A stretch of 64,000 bases of DNA, taken from NCBI GenBank assembly GCA_963573385.1, contig CAUYLG010071421.1, positions 1-64,000 of the forward strand. The letters are read 5' to 3'. Position 1 is the stretch's first letter. The number at the start of each line of letters is the position of its first letter. The position numbers were made by a program, and so were the translations under genes. This stretch comes from Cacajao melanocephalus (lineage: Eukaryota > Chordata > Mammalia > Primates > Pitheciidae). The notes under the pieces are model-generated. The model was given only the letters and a program-made list of their open reading frames with translations. It did no database searches and had not been told where the DNA came from. Positions 13,661 to 30,292 of this stretch are shown here, one piece after another.

Positions 13661-15714
13661 GTCTCCTTCCTGGGGCGTCGTGGAGGGGATGACCCCATGC
13701 AGCTCTCCTCGAAGGAGCTTGAAACTGGATCCCAACAACAGCCTGGTGGCCGCCGTCCAGGGAAACGCCTGGCTCCCTTCTGCTGCCTGCTGGTCTCCTG
13801 TGTGTTTGCCCAGCTACTCCTGTCCTGCGGCCGAGAGCCCACGAGGACAGGCCCAGGGACCCTGCATCCCCTGAGCGAGCACTAACGCCATGGTTCCCTC
13901 TGGCCAGCAGTGCCAACAACTGAGCCCAGGAAGGCCAACGCTCCCTGGCAGCCAGAACAAATTGGGTGCCCGGATGTTGAGGTCTGGCTGGCATTTCCTG
14001 TGTTGGCTTTGGCTGGTGAGGCCAGGCCAGTGGGCTGCCCTCTTGACCTGAGCCGAGTCAGGCAGGCACGTCCCAGACTCTTGAGCCCACTGACTTCTGC
14101 CCTGCGCCCCACAGGGAGTCTTGTTCTGGAAAAAAGATCTCCCTCCCCGCCTGGGTTCATGCTGAGCAGCCTTCCCTGCCTTGTAGGGTGCTCTGACAGC
14201 CTGAGGCCTGGCCGGCCCCCAACCTGGCTGCCTCCGTGCCTGCTCCTAGGGCTCAGGCGGATCTCTGGGCTTCTGGATGTGGTGAGGCCCCTCTGCACGT
14301 GGTCCTCAAGGCTGTGGTCGGGGGCAGGGTTCTGAGCTTCTTTAATCTGCTCCCATCTGTATGTGGAATAACTTCCCGGCCCAAGACCTGAACCCCTAGG
14401 AGCCGTCAGCCCCAGGTTCCAGCTTGGGAGCCTGCGGGAGCTCCCATTCCCCACCCTTGAAGGGCCAGCTTCACCTGGAGGCTTCAGCAATGCTGGCTCC
14501 ACTTCCTCGGCTGTTTTGTTTGTTTGTTTGTTTGCTTTTTTGGCACTGGGTCTCTGGGACATCAGATTGTCCAAAACAAGACAACCTCATGATACTTATT
14601 TTTCCAAAGAGCACAGTCTGTACATAGGCTTTCTGTGTGCAGCATGGAGCCTGCTGCCCCTGCCCTCATTGCCCCATTCCTGCCCTAGCCAGGTCCCTCT
14701 GGGGCATGGAGCACTCCTCGTTCCCTGTGGCCAGAGGTCTCTGGCCTAAAGCTCAGCAAGGCACTGGCCTGCAGTGCTTCCTTTTCTTCTCCCAGACTTG
14801 GGATGCCAGGAGAGCCCCTGGGAGAAGCAGCAGAACACGGGAACTGCCTAGAGCATGAGCTCTGGAGTTAGAGAGACCTGATGATGAACCCCAGCTCTAC
14901 TACACACCAGCTGTGTGCCTTAAACATGGTGCCAAACGATACTCAATCACCTGGTCAGCAAAATGGAGACAATTAAGGTACCTGCAGCACAGGGTATGTG
15001 CGAGGAGTCAGCGGGCCTGGCCTATAGGAAACCCTCAACAGCTGTCATTTACATAGCTACTCCTCTGCGTGGGGCTGGCTGGACAGCCACTGAGGAATCT
15101 GCAGAGTAGGCCTAGGCCAGCCTTAGGCCACACCTGGGAGAGAGATGCTGTACCCCCACCCGACTAGTTGCTTCCTTGCCCAGGCTGGCTCTTGCCTGAG
15201 CCACTCAGCTCCAAGTCATTAAGGATTTAAGACAGGAAGCCGCAGGGGGCACTGGGAGGAGATGGTTGGGTCACTGAACCCCTGCCTGTTTTTCTGAGCA
15301 CCCTGGGTCCTCAGTGCCAGGCCCATGGGTGCTCAGAAATTTGCTGAATGTGTGGTGAACAGAGGAAAAGGCTCTGGGTTTCCTACGCTGCTCATGGAGG
15401 AGGAATGGGCATGATTTTTCCGGAAAGTTTTGGGGGATAGTTATCAAGAGACTGAGGAGTGTTTATCACTTTGATGAGCAATTCCACTCCTGGGATTCTC
15501 CCTTGGAAAATCACGTGAGATGCTGGAAGTCAGGCAGGACCACAGAGGATCCCCCCAAAATTTCTACCAAGATGTTTTTCTCTGGGTCATTTATAATAGC
15601 AAACAAATAAACCAAGCAAAGAGTTTCTCAGTATTTAAGAGTAGGAGACTGGTGAAATATATTCTGCTATTCCATCTATAAGCAATGAAAAGGCAGCACC
15701 AAAAATCATGTTTA
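13661..15714. other. Intergenic DNA, no gene seen
   Basis: Non-repetitive GC-rich sequence, with a (GTTT)n tract near 14,516-14,535 and a MIR at 14,851-15,040. An open frame on the minus strand (13,882-14,574) has no recognisable domain. Confidence 0.65.
14851..15040 (+). mobile_element. MIR SINE, sense
   Basis: GAGCTCTGGAGTTAGAGAGA, CCAGCTGTGTGCC and AAAATGGAGACAATTAAGGT give the MIR pattern end to end. Confidence 0.75.
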
Positions 15715-16012
<298 letters not shown>

Positions 16013-16491
16013 CATGTTTAGAAAAAAATTTTAATGACATGGCAATATCTGAGTAAAAAAAAAAAATCAGGATATTTAACACCTGACAAGTATAATCTTG
16101 ATCATGTTGGAAAAACAGGTTATGAATGGATCAACAAAATGTGACACACAATGGAATATTACTCAGCCTTTAAAAGAAAGGAAATTCTGACACATGGTGC
16201 AACATGTGTCACCTTGAAACTAAAATGCTCAGTGAAAGAAGCCAAACCGAAAAGGACAAATCCTGTATGGTTCTGCTTATGTGAGGCGCCTAGAGTTGCC
16301 AAAGAGAGACAGAAAGTAGAATGGAGGTTGCCAGGGGCCGGGGGGAGGTGGGAATGGGGAGTTAGTGTTTCACAGTTACAGAGTTTGGGAAGATGAAAGT
16401 CCTAGAGCTGGCTGGTGCTGCGGGCTGTAAAACAGTGTGAATGTACAAATGCCACTGTACACACAATGATGGTTAAAATGGTAAGTTTTAG

Positions 16492-16789
<298 letters not shown>

Positions 16790-16859
16790 TTATGTCTATT
16801 GTACCACCATTTTAAAAATAGCTTATAGGGAAAAATGTCAAAATGTTCATAATGAATAT

Positions 16860-18100
16860 TTTTGAGTGAGGGGCCTAGGGGTGACCTCGGTTTTATTCTT
16901 TTTAGTTCCCAGCGTTTTCCCCCTAGTACACGAGATGTTTTGTCGTGTTTGTTGTTGGTTTTAAGGAAGCTTTCTCCAGCGTCTCCCAGATGTGTGCGGG
17001 GGCTGGGCAAGGGGGGAGAGGCTTGGTCCAGCTGCAGTTACATAGGAGGGAGGCCACAGTCTGCTGAAGAGGGGCGGCTCAGACAGGGCTTGGGGCTCCC
17101 AGGCTCCCCTAAACTCTCTTGGCCCTACAGGCTGGCCTCCTTCTCGGCCTGCCCTCGACACTCGGGCCTCGCCAGAGGCCTCTCTCCCCAGCAACTGCTC
17201 CATCACTAGCCTGACGGGGCTGCCCTGGCCCTAGTGGGAACGTGGGCTCGGGGCTTTCTCAGACGGTCAGTGCGCGAGACGCCTTCCCGCTGCTGCTCCG
17301 CCCCATCCCAGCTGCAAAAACAACAGCCCATACCCAGAGCCCTGTTATTGCAGCCCAGAGTGGAGCTTCAGTGGACAGCGGAAGGAGTGGGGATGGGGCC
17401 GGCCAGCCCTAAACGGGCCTGGGGCAGGGACTCCTTGGGGAGAGCTAGAGTCCCCTCCTGCTCCTTCTGGGGAAGCCTGGCTCTGAGGTGTGTGGGGGAG
17501 GGGGTGTGCAGGGGCCTGTGGGACTCGGGGACTGAGAGTCAATTCTGCCAGTGGCCTCCCTGTCCCCCTGGGGACTGTGGGAGGTGGGGGCAAGCAGGGG
17601 GAGGAAGTAAAGCCACTTGGGAACCCGCTGAGCCAAGCCGTGGGCAGGAGGCGGCACCAGCGTGGCTCCCGGGCGGGCCAGGGCCAAGGCTTTCCCACGG
17701 AGTGCGACTGGCCACCGGGCTCTGCGGAGCCGTCCACCCCAGTCTGGGGCCTATGAGCCTTGGGAAGTTTCTGTACTGTCTTCCCTTAGGGGACAGGGAC
17801 TGGCAGCCCTTGCGCAGAACCCAGCAGGACTCTTCCTCTGCACTCCCCAGTGCCCTCAGGTGTGTGCCAGGCATCTTATTGAGGCTGGGGTTCGGCTCTC
17901 AGAAGCCTGATGCCCAGCCTTCTCGGCACCCATGCCAGTTTCACCTGTCAGCTCCATACTCAGGGGACAAAGAGAGGGATGCAGAGCTTCTATCATTAGA
18001 CTCCTGAAGGCTTCAGAGGCTGGTGGGAGCCTGGCCCGTCTGACCCCTCAAGGCCATTCCTCCCATTTCTAATGAGAAGGGTGTGGCCACGGTGGAATTA
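16860..18100. other. GC-rich intergenic DNA, no gene seen
   Basis: No repeat recognised. A plus-strand open frame of 257 codons (17,234-18,007) is accompanied by open frames in other phases and has no domain or splice context; treated as chance in GC-rich DNA. Confidence 0.6.
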
Positions 18101-18103
18101 GAG

Positions 18104-18295
18104 GAGACAGACACCCTGGGTTAGACCCTACACTTGGTCCCCACCAGCTGTGTGGGCACGTCACACAACCTGAGCCTCAGCTTCATCTGTTGTAAAATGA
18201 AGATGTTAGCATTACCTACAGAGCCCTGGGAGCCTTCGAGGCGATTATATAAAGTCTCTGGCACAATGCAGGTGCTTCATCAGTGAGGGCCACGT
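18104..18295 (+). mobile_element. MIR SINE, sense
   Basis: GACAGACACCCTGGGTTAGA, CCAGCTGTGTGGGC and AAAATGAAGATGTTAGCATT follow the MIR order. Confidence 0.75.
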
Positions 18296-18906
18296 GATTC
18301 TTCTTCCTCAAGATGAAGAAGGGAAATTAGCTGAGATTGGAAAGAATTTTCTGACCTCTGTTGTCCCCACCGCCAACATTCTGTGCAATGGAGAGAGCAG
18401 CTTGAGAAGTTTTGCCTTCTCCCCCGAAAACCCTGCTCAGGAACCAATTAATCAAACTACCCTCTGATGTTAGACAATGACTGTCTGTCAGAGTATTCCT
18501 GGCCACAGCCATCAAACCAGGGACAGAAACTATTCCTGGGACAGAGGGGAGTCAGATGGAGGGAGGGAGGGAGTGTTGGGCATCTGGGGTCCTCTGCCTG
18601 CATGTTGGTCACTGAGGGCCACATCTGTTCTAAGAGTGGCAGGAAGCTGCTGGGACCCAGGACACAGGCATTTAGACTGGGCTGCAACTCCAGGCAAGGA
18701 GTCCTTGAAATAGACTTTCTCAGGTAGTTACAATAGCTGGGAATTCCTTGAAAAAGAGGAGTTATCAAAATAAAAGCCGACATTATTTTTCTCTGAATTA
18801 TCCAGTCTGAAATTACAACCAGGTCTACCAGAACACCTTTTATGGAGAGTTCTAAAAATTGTCCCATGTAATGGGTATCCAGACCTGCTACTTCAAAGAT
18901 CAGTAG

Positions 18907-19209
18907 TAGGTTGGGCACCATGGTTCAGCCTGTAATCCCAGCACTTTGGGAGGCCAAGTCTGGTGGATCACCTGAGGCCAGGAGTTCAAGACAAGCCTGG
19001 CCAACATGGTGAAACCCCATCTCTACTAAAAATACAAAACTTAGCCAGGAGTGGTGTCACATGCATGTAGTCCCAGCTATTCAGGAGGCTAAGGCAGGAG
19101 AATCACTTGAACCCAGGAGGCAGAAGTTGCAGGGAGACGAGATTGCACCACTGCACTCCAGCCTGGGTGACAGAATGAGACTCTGGTTTTTTTTTGTTTT
19201 TTTTTTTTA
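18907..19209 (+). mobile_element. Alu, sense, with T-rich instead of A-rich tail
   Basis: Full sense Alu flanked by a 12-bp target duplication with one mismatch (AAAGATCAGTAG at 18895-18906, AAAGGTCAGTAG at 19210-19221). After GAGACTCTGG the tail is T9GT12 (about 19,187-19,208), where A-run is expected. Confidence 0.9.
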
Positions 19210-19221
19210 AAAGGTCAGTAG

Positions 19222-19864
19222 CATCACATGTCTCTAAATCTTTGAGCTTTACCATTTATCAGAGGTCACTGTTATTAACATCTTCACTGACAGACAAGAT
19301 CAGTGGAGATGGGGCTTGTGAGGGGCAAACTCTAGGAGATGTGTGTGACTTCCAAATCCCAGTTTTTAAATGATCGAACATTCAGTGACTAAGAGAATCA
19401 CTGGCCACTGGGCCTTGATTTTTACTTTTTTACCCAGAATCACAGACTATATTGTTTTGTGTACCTAAATGTTTGGACATTCTCACTTAGCAGAATGGTC
19501 CATCCTATCAGTTGTAGCATAACCATCTGCTGACTAGAGCCAATCCATCTCATAGGGCTATTGTAGACACCAAAAGAGATAAGGAAAATGAAAGTCTCTA
19601 ACCAAAAGGCAAAAATCCTCTAAAGTGTAAGGGATGATGCTGTTTATTAGTATTGCGTTTCTCCTTGCACAGGGCCTGTTTTCCAGTATGCAATGTTGGT
19701 GCTTAGTATAAAGGTGCATAATAAGTATTTGTTACATGTTAAATATGTTGATCTATGAAGAGCAATAGTATACACAATCCTACTAACAATAGGGTAGGAT
19801 CATTTATTTTCCAATCATATACCCTGGTACCACTACCTGTGTCTGTCACTAGACTTTCCCTTCA
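19222..19864. other. Intergenic DNA between Alus
   Basis: Mostly unique-looking AT-rich sequence. 19,630-19,745 resembles a MIR/L2 3' tail. No gene seen. Confidence 0.5.
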
Positions 19865-19879
19865 AATTCCTAGCAATTG

Positions 19880-20187
19880 GCCTCATGCCTATAATCTCAG
19901 CACTTTGGAAGGCCAAGGCGGGCGAATCACCCGAAGTCAGAAGTTCGAGACTAGCCTGGCCAACATGGTGAAAACCCATCTCTGCTAAAAATACAAAAAT
20001 TAGCTGGGTGTAGTGGCGCATGCCTGTAGTCACAGCTAATTGAGGGGCTGAGGCAAGAGAATCACTTGAACCCAGGAGGCGGAGGTTGCAGGGAGCTAAG
20101 ATTGCATCACTTTACTCCAGCCTGGGTGACAAAAGCGAGACTCCTTCTCAAAAAAAAAAAAAAAAAAACCACACACAAAAAACAAAT
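19880..20187 (+). mobile_element. Alu, sense, 5'-truncated, clear target duplication
   Basis: Flanked by AATTCCTAGCAATTG at 19865-19879 and 20188-20202, a perfect 15-bp target-site duplication. It lacks the first dozen Alu bases, so it inserted already truncated. Confidence 0.95.
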
Positions 20188-20299
20188 AATTCCTAGCAAT
20201 TGACCATGATCAAGGGTCAGGGAAGCTCAAGAGCAGAGCCAGGTGCTACAAAATATAAATCCGTATTTAGAGTAAGATTAGCTTCTTGTTTAGCAGAAA

Positions 20300-21800
20300 C
20301 AATCAAATAATGAACTCCTCCCTTGACTGAAAATAGGCTTGGGCTCCTGGGAGGACACAAGAAGCTTAGTGAAGGCTCTAGCAACTCAAAAAGTTAAGCC
20401 AAAGGCTCTACCTTCAGGCATGGCTAGATCTAAGGGCCCACATCAGCTCATCTCAAATCATCAGCTCATTTATTCTTTCCCTCTCTGTCTAGGACTGGGC
20501 TGTACTTGCTTCTCCTGGAGCAGTTGGCTGACTTTCTCCTACACTAGACAAGCTCACCCCACGAGGCAGGAAAGGTAGCCATTGCTAGTCCAAAGGCAAC
20601 CTCTTTACAGCAGATGAGGACAGAAACCTGCTTTCTTCCCAGGTCCATACAGTGAATCACAGGGAAGGACTGACTGGCCTTGCATGACCAATCAGCGTGG
20701 AAGTTGGATGATGGACCAGACCCAGGTGTGGTGGGCCAGGCCTGTGGTTAGAGGCCACTTGGGGCATGAGGAGGTGCTGGGATTGACAGTTCCACCCAAA
20801 TCACATGAGATGAGGAAGGTCAGTTCCCAGCGGAAAGCTTGCACAGGGTCGACAAAAACAACAGGTGTCTACTACAATAGCACTTGTTCTCAGGTTGCAT
20901 AGAGACATGACTTATCCACCAAAACAATCAGAGAAGGATGAAAACAGTAGCGCATTCGCATGCCCAAGTGCTGAGTCAGAGCCCTTCAGGAAAAGGAAGT
21001 GATCCTATGGCCTAAAGGAGATTCTTTAGAACAGGAGGATAAAGGCACAAACATTTTAGTAAGCCTCCCTGGCCCTGCTTGAGAATTATCATCATAATCA
21101 CCGTATTCTCCAAATTAAGTCCAGGAAACTGTTATTTGATAATTATGCAGACTGTCAGCCATCGTGTTTGGAATTGGGACATTTCTGGAAAATCTGGAAG
21201 ATTTGATCAACATAATCATATTTCTGGCTGAAAGAAAAGGCCTGATGGATTTCTTATGTTTCTTACAAATAACTTTTCTCATTATGAATGGCATATGTTG
21301 ATTGTAGAAATTTTGGAAAATACAGAACGGTACACAAATAAAAATCATCCTTGCATTTTATTAGAGATGGGTGTGACTGCAAGTGACGGAAACGCCAACA
21401 TAATTGTGGAAGTTAAACAAGACTGAAGTTTATTTAGCTCTCAGCTATATGCAGCCCAAATGTGAATATCCCAGGCTGGTATGACAGCTCCACTCCACAG
21501 AGACCTAAAGTGTCCAAGCTCCTTCTAGCTCACGCCTCTGTCATCCCTACAGTATGACCTGTACCCTCATCATCTAAGCTGGCAGAGCAGAAATGCAGCA
21601 AGAAAGAGAAAGGGATGAAGAGGCCAAGGACCCATCCCAGCTATCTCTAGGGAAGGTTCTCAGAAGCAGCAACAAAATATGAATACTTCCATACCTTCCC
21701 AGTGGTAAGAACATAGTCACGTGGCCACATCTACCTGTGAAGGAGACTGGGAAATGTAATCTTTATTCTGGGTGGCTATTTGCCCAGCAAAAACTCTATT
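20300..21800. other. Intergenic DNA with an unnamed old interspersed element
   Basis: The stretches 20,580-20,880, 21,361-21,790 and, further right, 25,045-25,180 and 25,600-25,790 share themes (CTGCAAGTGA...GAAAAC-like starts, AACAACAGGTGTCTACTACA end) of one old repeat I cannot name with certainty. No gene seen. Confidence 0.35.
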
Positions 21801-21907
21801 ACTGTAGGAGGGGAGAGTAGCTTTGGGAGCAATTGTCTCTGATAAACCTGTAATCATACTATCCAGAGACAGTCACTGTTAATGTCATGGTATATGTCAT
21901 TATACAC

Positions 21908-22010
21908 ACTTCACACACACACACATACACACACACCCATATACATATATATGTACGTATAAGAATATGTGCAGTGTGTATATTTATATATATAATATAT
22001 ACAAATAATG
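21908..22010 (+). repeat. CA/TA microsatellite
   Basis: (CA)n then TATATATGTACGTA and TATATTTATATATATAATAT; imperfect dinucleotide repeat in old L1 sequence. Confidence 0.85.
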
Positions 22011-22150
22011 TATATTTTTAGAATGAAATTGAGGTCCCACCAAATATACTATTTTTATATCCTGCTTTAGACAATTTAGACTTTAAACAGCCTTTTTCAT
22101 TATCAATTTTAGCATTGTGTCATTTAACAATTACAGCTACAGTTATTTAA

Positions 22151-22450
22151 AAATTTGCTTGGCACAGTGGCTCATGCTTATAATCCCAGTGCTTTGGGAG
22201 GCTAATATGGGAGGATAAATTGAGCCCAGGTGATCAAGATCAGTCTGGGAAACATAGCAATATCCTATCCATAAAAAAAAAAAAAAAAAGAAAAAGAAAA
22301 TATTAGCCAGAAGTGGTGGCCCACACCTGTAGCTATAGTCCTCACTACTTGGGAGGCTGAGGTGGGAGCATCAGTTTGAGGCTACAGTAAGCTATGATTG
22401 GACCCCTGCACTCCAGCCTGGGGGACAGAGTAACCCTTTTCTCTTAAACA
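22151..22450 (+). mobile_element. Alu, sense, old
   Basis: TTGGCACAGTGGCTCATGCT to GGGGACAGAGTAACCC, strongly diverged. Confidence 0.85.
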
Positions 22451-22534
22451 AAATGACAAGCCCCCAAATGTAATGTTTTATAATTTTATTTTAAATAGAT
22501 GTTTTTATTTCATAAATCCTGGTTTTTAATTTTT

Positions 22535-23600
<1,066 letters not shown>

Positions 23601-23867
23601 CCTTTTAAACCTGACAATATGCTATCAACTGTTCTCCTTATTGCTAAGCATTTACCGTATCAAAATCCCCAAAACCGATATTCCATTGTATGAGTGTACT
23701 ATTCTTTTGTTTGCTTATGTTGAAAATAATGATAACAAACACACAATCATAATTTCCATTTCAGTTTTGAAGAATCACAAAGACACATGGAAACTATAAA
23801 GCACCTGAGGTACCTTTCAGCTTTCCAGTCTCAAAAACAAGAATTACCTTCAACAGAAAGTAGCTCA

Positions 23868-24242
<375 letters not shown>

Positions 24243-24402
24243 TCAGATTACTTTACATCAAGGTAATATAGATCACAAGCATGGTAACAGCCAGGTTTAA
24301 AGTACTTTTTGTACTATAATGTTCTAGACCAATCTCCTAGTTTTTAATTTTTAGGTTTTTGATTTTTGTGTTAGAAATAATAAAGTGAAAAATATTATTG
24401 TG

Positions 24403-24925
<523 letters not shown>

Positions 24926-25191
24926 GGGACAAAATTTCTAAAAATACTAATACTGCAACACAAATTGCAGTCAAATAGTTGGTATCCAAAATACAGTATA
25001 TAAATAGACGTTACAAATCAACTAAAAACAGATAAATACCTAACATCAAGTTGCTTTGGGCTGCAAGTGATACAGAACACCATTCAAAATTATATAAACA
25101 ATAGAGAAATGTATCATTTTATATAATACATCTAAAGGCAGGGCAACTTCTGGATATGTTGATTTCATACAATTTTAATAAAAGATACCAC

Positions 25192-25400
25192 AGCCCAGAG
25201 CCTAACAGTGCATGCTCTGAAGCTAAACTGTTGTGTTTGCATTCCAGTTCTTCCACCTACTAGGTGTGTAATATTGAGCAAGTTACCCTATTTTTGACTC
25301 AAGTTTCCCTTTTGAAAATGGTTACATTACTAGCACCTGTCTCAAGGTTTTTGTAAGAATGAAAAGAGTTAATATATATAAAATACCCATTAAGTGTTGA
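25192..25400 (+). mobile_element. MIR SINE, sense
   Basis: TTGCATTCCAGTTCTTCCAC, TTGAGCAAGTTACCC and TAGCACCTGTCTCAAGGTTT give the MIR order. Confidence 0.75.
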
Positions 25401-25439
25401 TATTGTCAAGAGCCTAGGTCCTTTCTGTTTTTCTTTTCT

Positions 25440-25577
25440 TCCTTTTTTTTGTAAGGGGGAAAGGAGGTCTCACTGTGTTGCGCAGGCTGGTCTCAAACTC
25501 CTAGCCTCAAGCGATCCTCCCACCTCAGCCTCCCAAAGTGCTGAGATTACATGTGTGAGCCACCACACCCAGCTTTG
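25440..25577 (-). mobile_element. Alu fragment, antisense
   Basis: T-run, then GGTCTCACTGTGTTGCGCAG to CACACCCAGCTTT; one monomer only. Confidence 0.85.
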
Positions 25578-26151
25578 TTCTGTTTTTCTGTTCTCCCTTC
25601 CTCAGCATGTTAGCTTTATTCCCAAGTCTTGAGACCTCAGGTCACAAGATAGCTGCAGTATGTCCAGGCATCATATTCAAAAAGACTAGCCACAGAAGAG
25701 ACTAAGTAGTCTTCTCTACTTCCTTCTTAAGAGCAGGGAACCCTTTCCAGGAAATCCCAAACAGACCTCTTTCATATCCTTCTGGCTAGAAAATAGGTTA
25801 CCCTACACCAATTTGTAAAAACAGGAGAATGGAATTAGCATGGTTGGTTTAGACCAATTTGGATTTATCCATTAGTTACAGTCACTTTATCTATAGACAG
25901 AAACCAAACAAAATCAGTTTTGTTAATAAGGAAGAAGAAAGAAATGAATATTGGGTGGATGACCAAAATACCTGCCACACATTGCATTAGAAAAAGGGGC
26001 AAACCATATGACCAGAAATTCATAAGAGAAGAAATGCAAATGGTCAATAAATATATAAAAAATGTTCATCTTGATGAATAAGCAAATAATGAAAATTAAA
26101 AGGAGTTGTATTTTCACTTTCAAGTTGGCAATGATGAAAAAGAATGATAAT

Positions 26152-26310
26152 TGCCAGGCACAGTGGCTCACACCTGTAATCCCAGCACTTTGGGAGGCTG
26201 AGGTGGGTGGATCATGAGGTCAGGAGATCGACACCAGCCTGGCTAACATGGTGAAACCTGGTCTCTACTAAAAATACAAAACAAAAACAAAACAAAACAA
26301 AAAAACGATA
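26152..26310 (+). mobile_element. Alu left half, sense
   Basis: TGCCAGGCACAGTGGCTCAC to AAAATACAAAAC, ending in an (AAAAC)n tract; right monomer absent. Confidence 0.88.
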
Positions 26311-26597
26311 ATCATCTACAACAGCAACAAACATAGAAGGTGGCTAGTAATAGGCCTTACATGAGATGTACAAAGCCTACATGGAGAAAATTATAAAATT
26401 GTACTGAAAGATGGCAAAATCCTAAATAAATGGAAATATATACCATGTTCATGGAAAGACTTGGTATCTTATTATCTTAAAGTTGTCAATTCTCTTCAAA
26501 TTGATACATAGAGTTAAAGCAATTCCAACCAAAATCTCAATAAAGTTTTTAATTTAAATATCTTTTAGCAATGTTGTTTTTAAAATATACACGGAAA

Positions 26598-26892
26598 TGG
26601 CTGAGCCAGTGGCCATGCCTGTAATCCAAGTACTTTGGGAGGCTGAGGCAGGATCGCTTGAGGCCAGGAGTTCAAGACCAGCCTGGGAAACATAGTGAAA
26701 CCCTGTCTCTACAAAAAATAAAAAAAAATTAGCTGGATATGGTGGCACACCTAGTGTGTGCTATGTGGGAGGCTGAGGCAGGAGGATTGCTTGATCCCAT
26801 GAGGTCAAAGCTGCAGTGAGCCAAGATTGCACCATTGCATTCCAGCTTGAGCAACAGAATGAGACCCTGTCACTAGAAAATAAAATAAAATA
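26598..26892 (+). mobile_element. Alu, sense
   Basis: TGGCTGAGCCAGTGGCCATG to AAAATAAAATAAAAT tail. Confidence 0.88.
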
Positions 26893-27421
<529 letters not shown>

Positions 27422-27461
27422 TTACCAGAGACCAAAACTTTTGTTCAACAAAACAATAGTT

Positions 27462-27705
27462 GCTGGGTGCAGTGGCTCATGTCTGTAATCCCTGCACTTT
27501 GGGAGGCCAAGGCAGGTGGATAACTTCAGCCCAGAAGTTCAAGACCAGACTGAGCAACATGGTAAAACCTAATCTTTACAAAAAATACAAAAGGCTTGTG
27601 TCTGTAAATTCCCACTACTCGGGAGGCTGAGGTGTGAGGATCAATCACCTGAGCCTGGGAAGTCGAGGCTTCAGTGAGCCTCCTTTTTAAAAAAAAAAAA
27701 AAAAG
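27462..27705 (+). mobile_element. Alu, sense, shortened
   Basis: TGCTGGGTGCAGTGGCTCAT to A-run; lacks the usual end of the right monomer after TTCAGTGAGCC. Confidence 0.85.
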
Positions 27706-27983
27706 ATAATAGTTAAGAGAATATCATACTGATTCAGAAATAGGCAAATTCAGCGATGAAGTCAAACAGCCCCAAAACAGACTCACACATTATAGAAACT
27801 TGACATATGAAAGTGGTGACATTAAAAATCACTGGAGAAAGAATGGAAAAATAAAATTATATTCACACTTCTCACCCTACATAAAATGTAATTCCAAATT
27901 ATATATAAAGATATATTTTTTAGTAATAAGAAGAAAATATAGGAGATTACATTTATAATTGTGGATTAGGGAAGAATTTCTTC

Positions 27984-28292
27984 CTTTTTTTTTTTTTTTT
28001 TTTTTCAGACAGGGACTCACTCTGCTGCCCAGGCTGGAGTATAGTTGTATGATCATGGCACACTGGAGCCTTGACCTCCCAGGCTCAAGAGATTCTCCCA
28101 CTTCAGCCTCCCAAGTAGCTGGGACCACAGGTGTAAGCCACTATTCCTAGCTAATTACAAAAAAATTTTTTTTTGTAGAGACAAGGTCTTGCTCTGTTAC
28201 CCAGGCTAGTCTCAAGCTTCAGTGCTCAAGCGATCCTCCTGCCTTGGCCTCCCAAAGTACAGGGATTACATGTGTGAGTCACTGCACCTGGA
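27984..28292 (-). mobile_element. Alu, antisense
   Basis: T-run at 27,984-28,005, CAGACAGGGACTCACTCTGC to GTCACTGCACCTGG. Confidence 0.9.
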
Positions 28293-28296
28293 TGGA

Positions 28297-28637
<341 letters not shown>

Positions 28638-29452
28638 CTGAATTTCTGAAATAAGACAGAAAAGGCATTAAGTATAAAAGACAAGGCTGATACCTTTTGA
28701 ACACATTAAAATCAAGAACTCTGTTCAAAGACATCTCAAAGTAAAGAAGAAAAGCCATAATTGGGAGAAGATACTTACTTATACAATAAATAATTGAAAA
28801 AAGATTGTATCAAGAATATATAAAGAACTCTTACAAATCTGTTTTGAAATATTTGTTAAGCCGAAAACAGTGGGTAAAAGGCACAAACAGACAATTCACA
28901 AAAAACTCATGGCCAATAAGCACATGAATAAAGTAAACAGTAATCAGGAAAATGCAAATTAAGACCCTAATAAAATATCCTTTTATAGCTAGCTGATTCC
29001 CAAATAATAAGATATTTGATAATATCACATGTCGGTAAGGATGTAGATCAGCTGAAACTCTTTAAATATTGCTGGAGGGAGCATAAATTAATTGAACCAC
29101 TTCGTACAACTAGCTCTATTTGTAAAGTTGAACATTCATATAGCCTATGATCCAGCTATTCCACTTATATAAGTGCCAAGACATACACAGGACTATTTAT
29201 AGTTTATATTCACCCACTCCCCCTAAAAAGATTGGAAACAACCCAAATGTCTGTTGAAAAAAAGAAATACATAAATTATGCTATAGTCACATGAAATATT
29301 AGTGCAAATATGAGAACTACAAATTCTCACCAGTACAAGTTCACCAGGCCAAATAAGAGAATTACAGGTACATGTAACAACATGGGTAAATTTTATGAAT
29401 GTCATATTGAGCAGAAAAAAGTGAAATATATCACATATTTCCTTAATTGTAA

Positions 29453-29776
<324 letters not shown>

Positions 29777-29974
29777 TAACTCTTTTTAAGTGTACAGTTT
29801 AGTGAAAACTGGCATGAAGTACATTCACGTTGTTGTGCAATATAAATGCACAACCATTATCCACCATCTAGCTCTAGAACTCTTTTCAACTTGCAAAACT
29901 AAAACTCTGTAGCTATTAAACAGTAACTCTGCCCCTCTCCTCAGACCCTGGCAACCACAGTTCTACTTTCTTTT

Positions 29975-30292
29975 CTTTTTCTTTTTTGAGACAGAGTCTT
30001 TCCCAGAGCCCAAGCTAGTGTGCAGTGGCAGGATCATAGCTCACTGCAGGATCATACATAGCTCATTATAGCCTCGACCTCCCAGGCTCAAGAGATCCTC
30101 CCCCATCAGCCTCCCAAACTACCTGGGAGTACATGAATGCATCACCACACCTAGTTAATTTTTAAATTTTTTGTACAGATGGGGTCTCAATGTTGTCAGG
30201 GCTGGTCTCACAACTCTTGGGCCCAAGCCATCCTCCCACGTTGGCCTCCCAAAGTGCTGGGATTCAGGTGTGAGCTACTGTGTCCAACCAAT
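29975..30292 (-). mobile_element. Alu, antisense, old
   Basis: CTTTTTTGAGACAGAGTCTT to TGTGTCCAACC. A small internal repeat of AGCTCACTGCAGGATCATA is present near 30,033-30,062. Confidence 0.88.

Noticed and set aside
13882..14574. 230-codon open frame, minus strand
   Set aside because: No domain or promoter, and an overlapping plus-strand frame of similar quality.
17234..18007. 257-codon open frame, plus strand
   Set aside because: Overlapping open frames occur on both strands over the same bases; composition is Pro/Gly/Ser/Arg-rich as expected by chance in GC-rich DNA.
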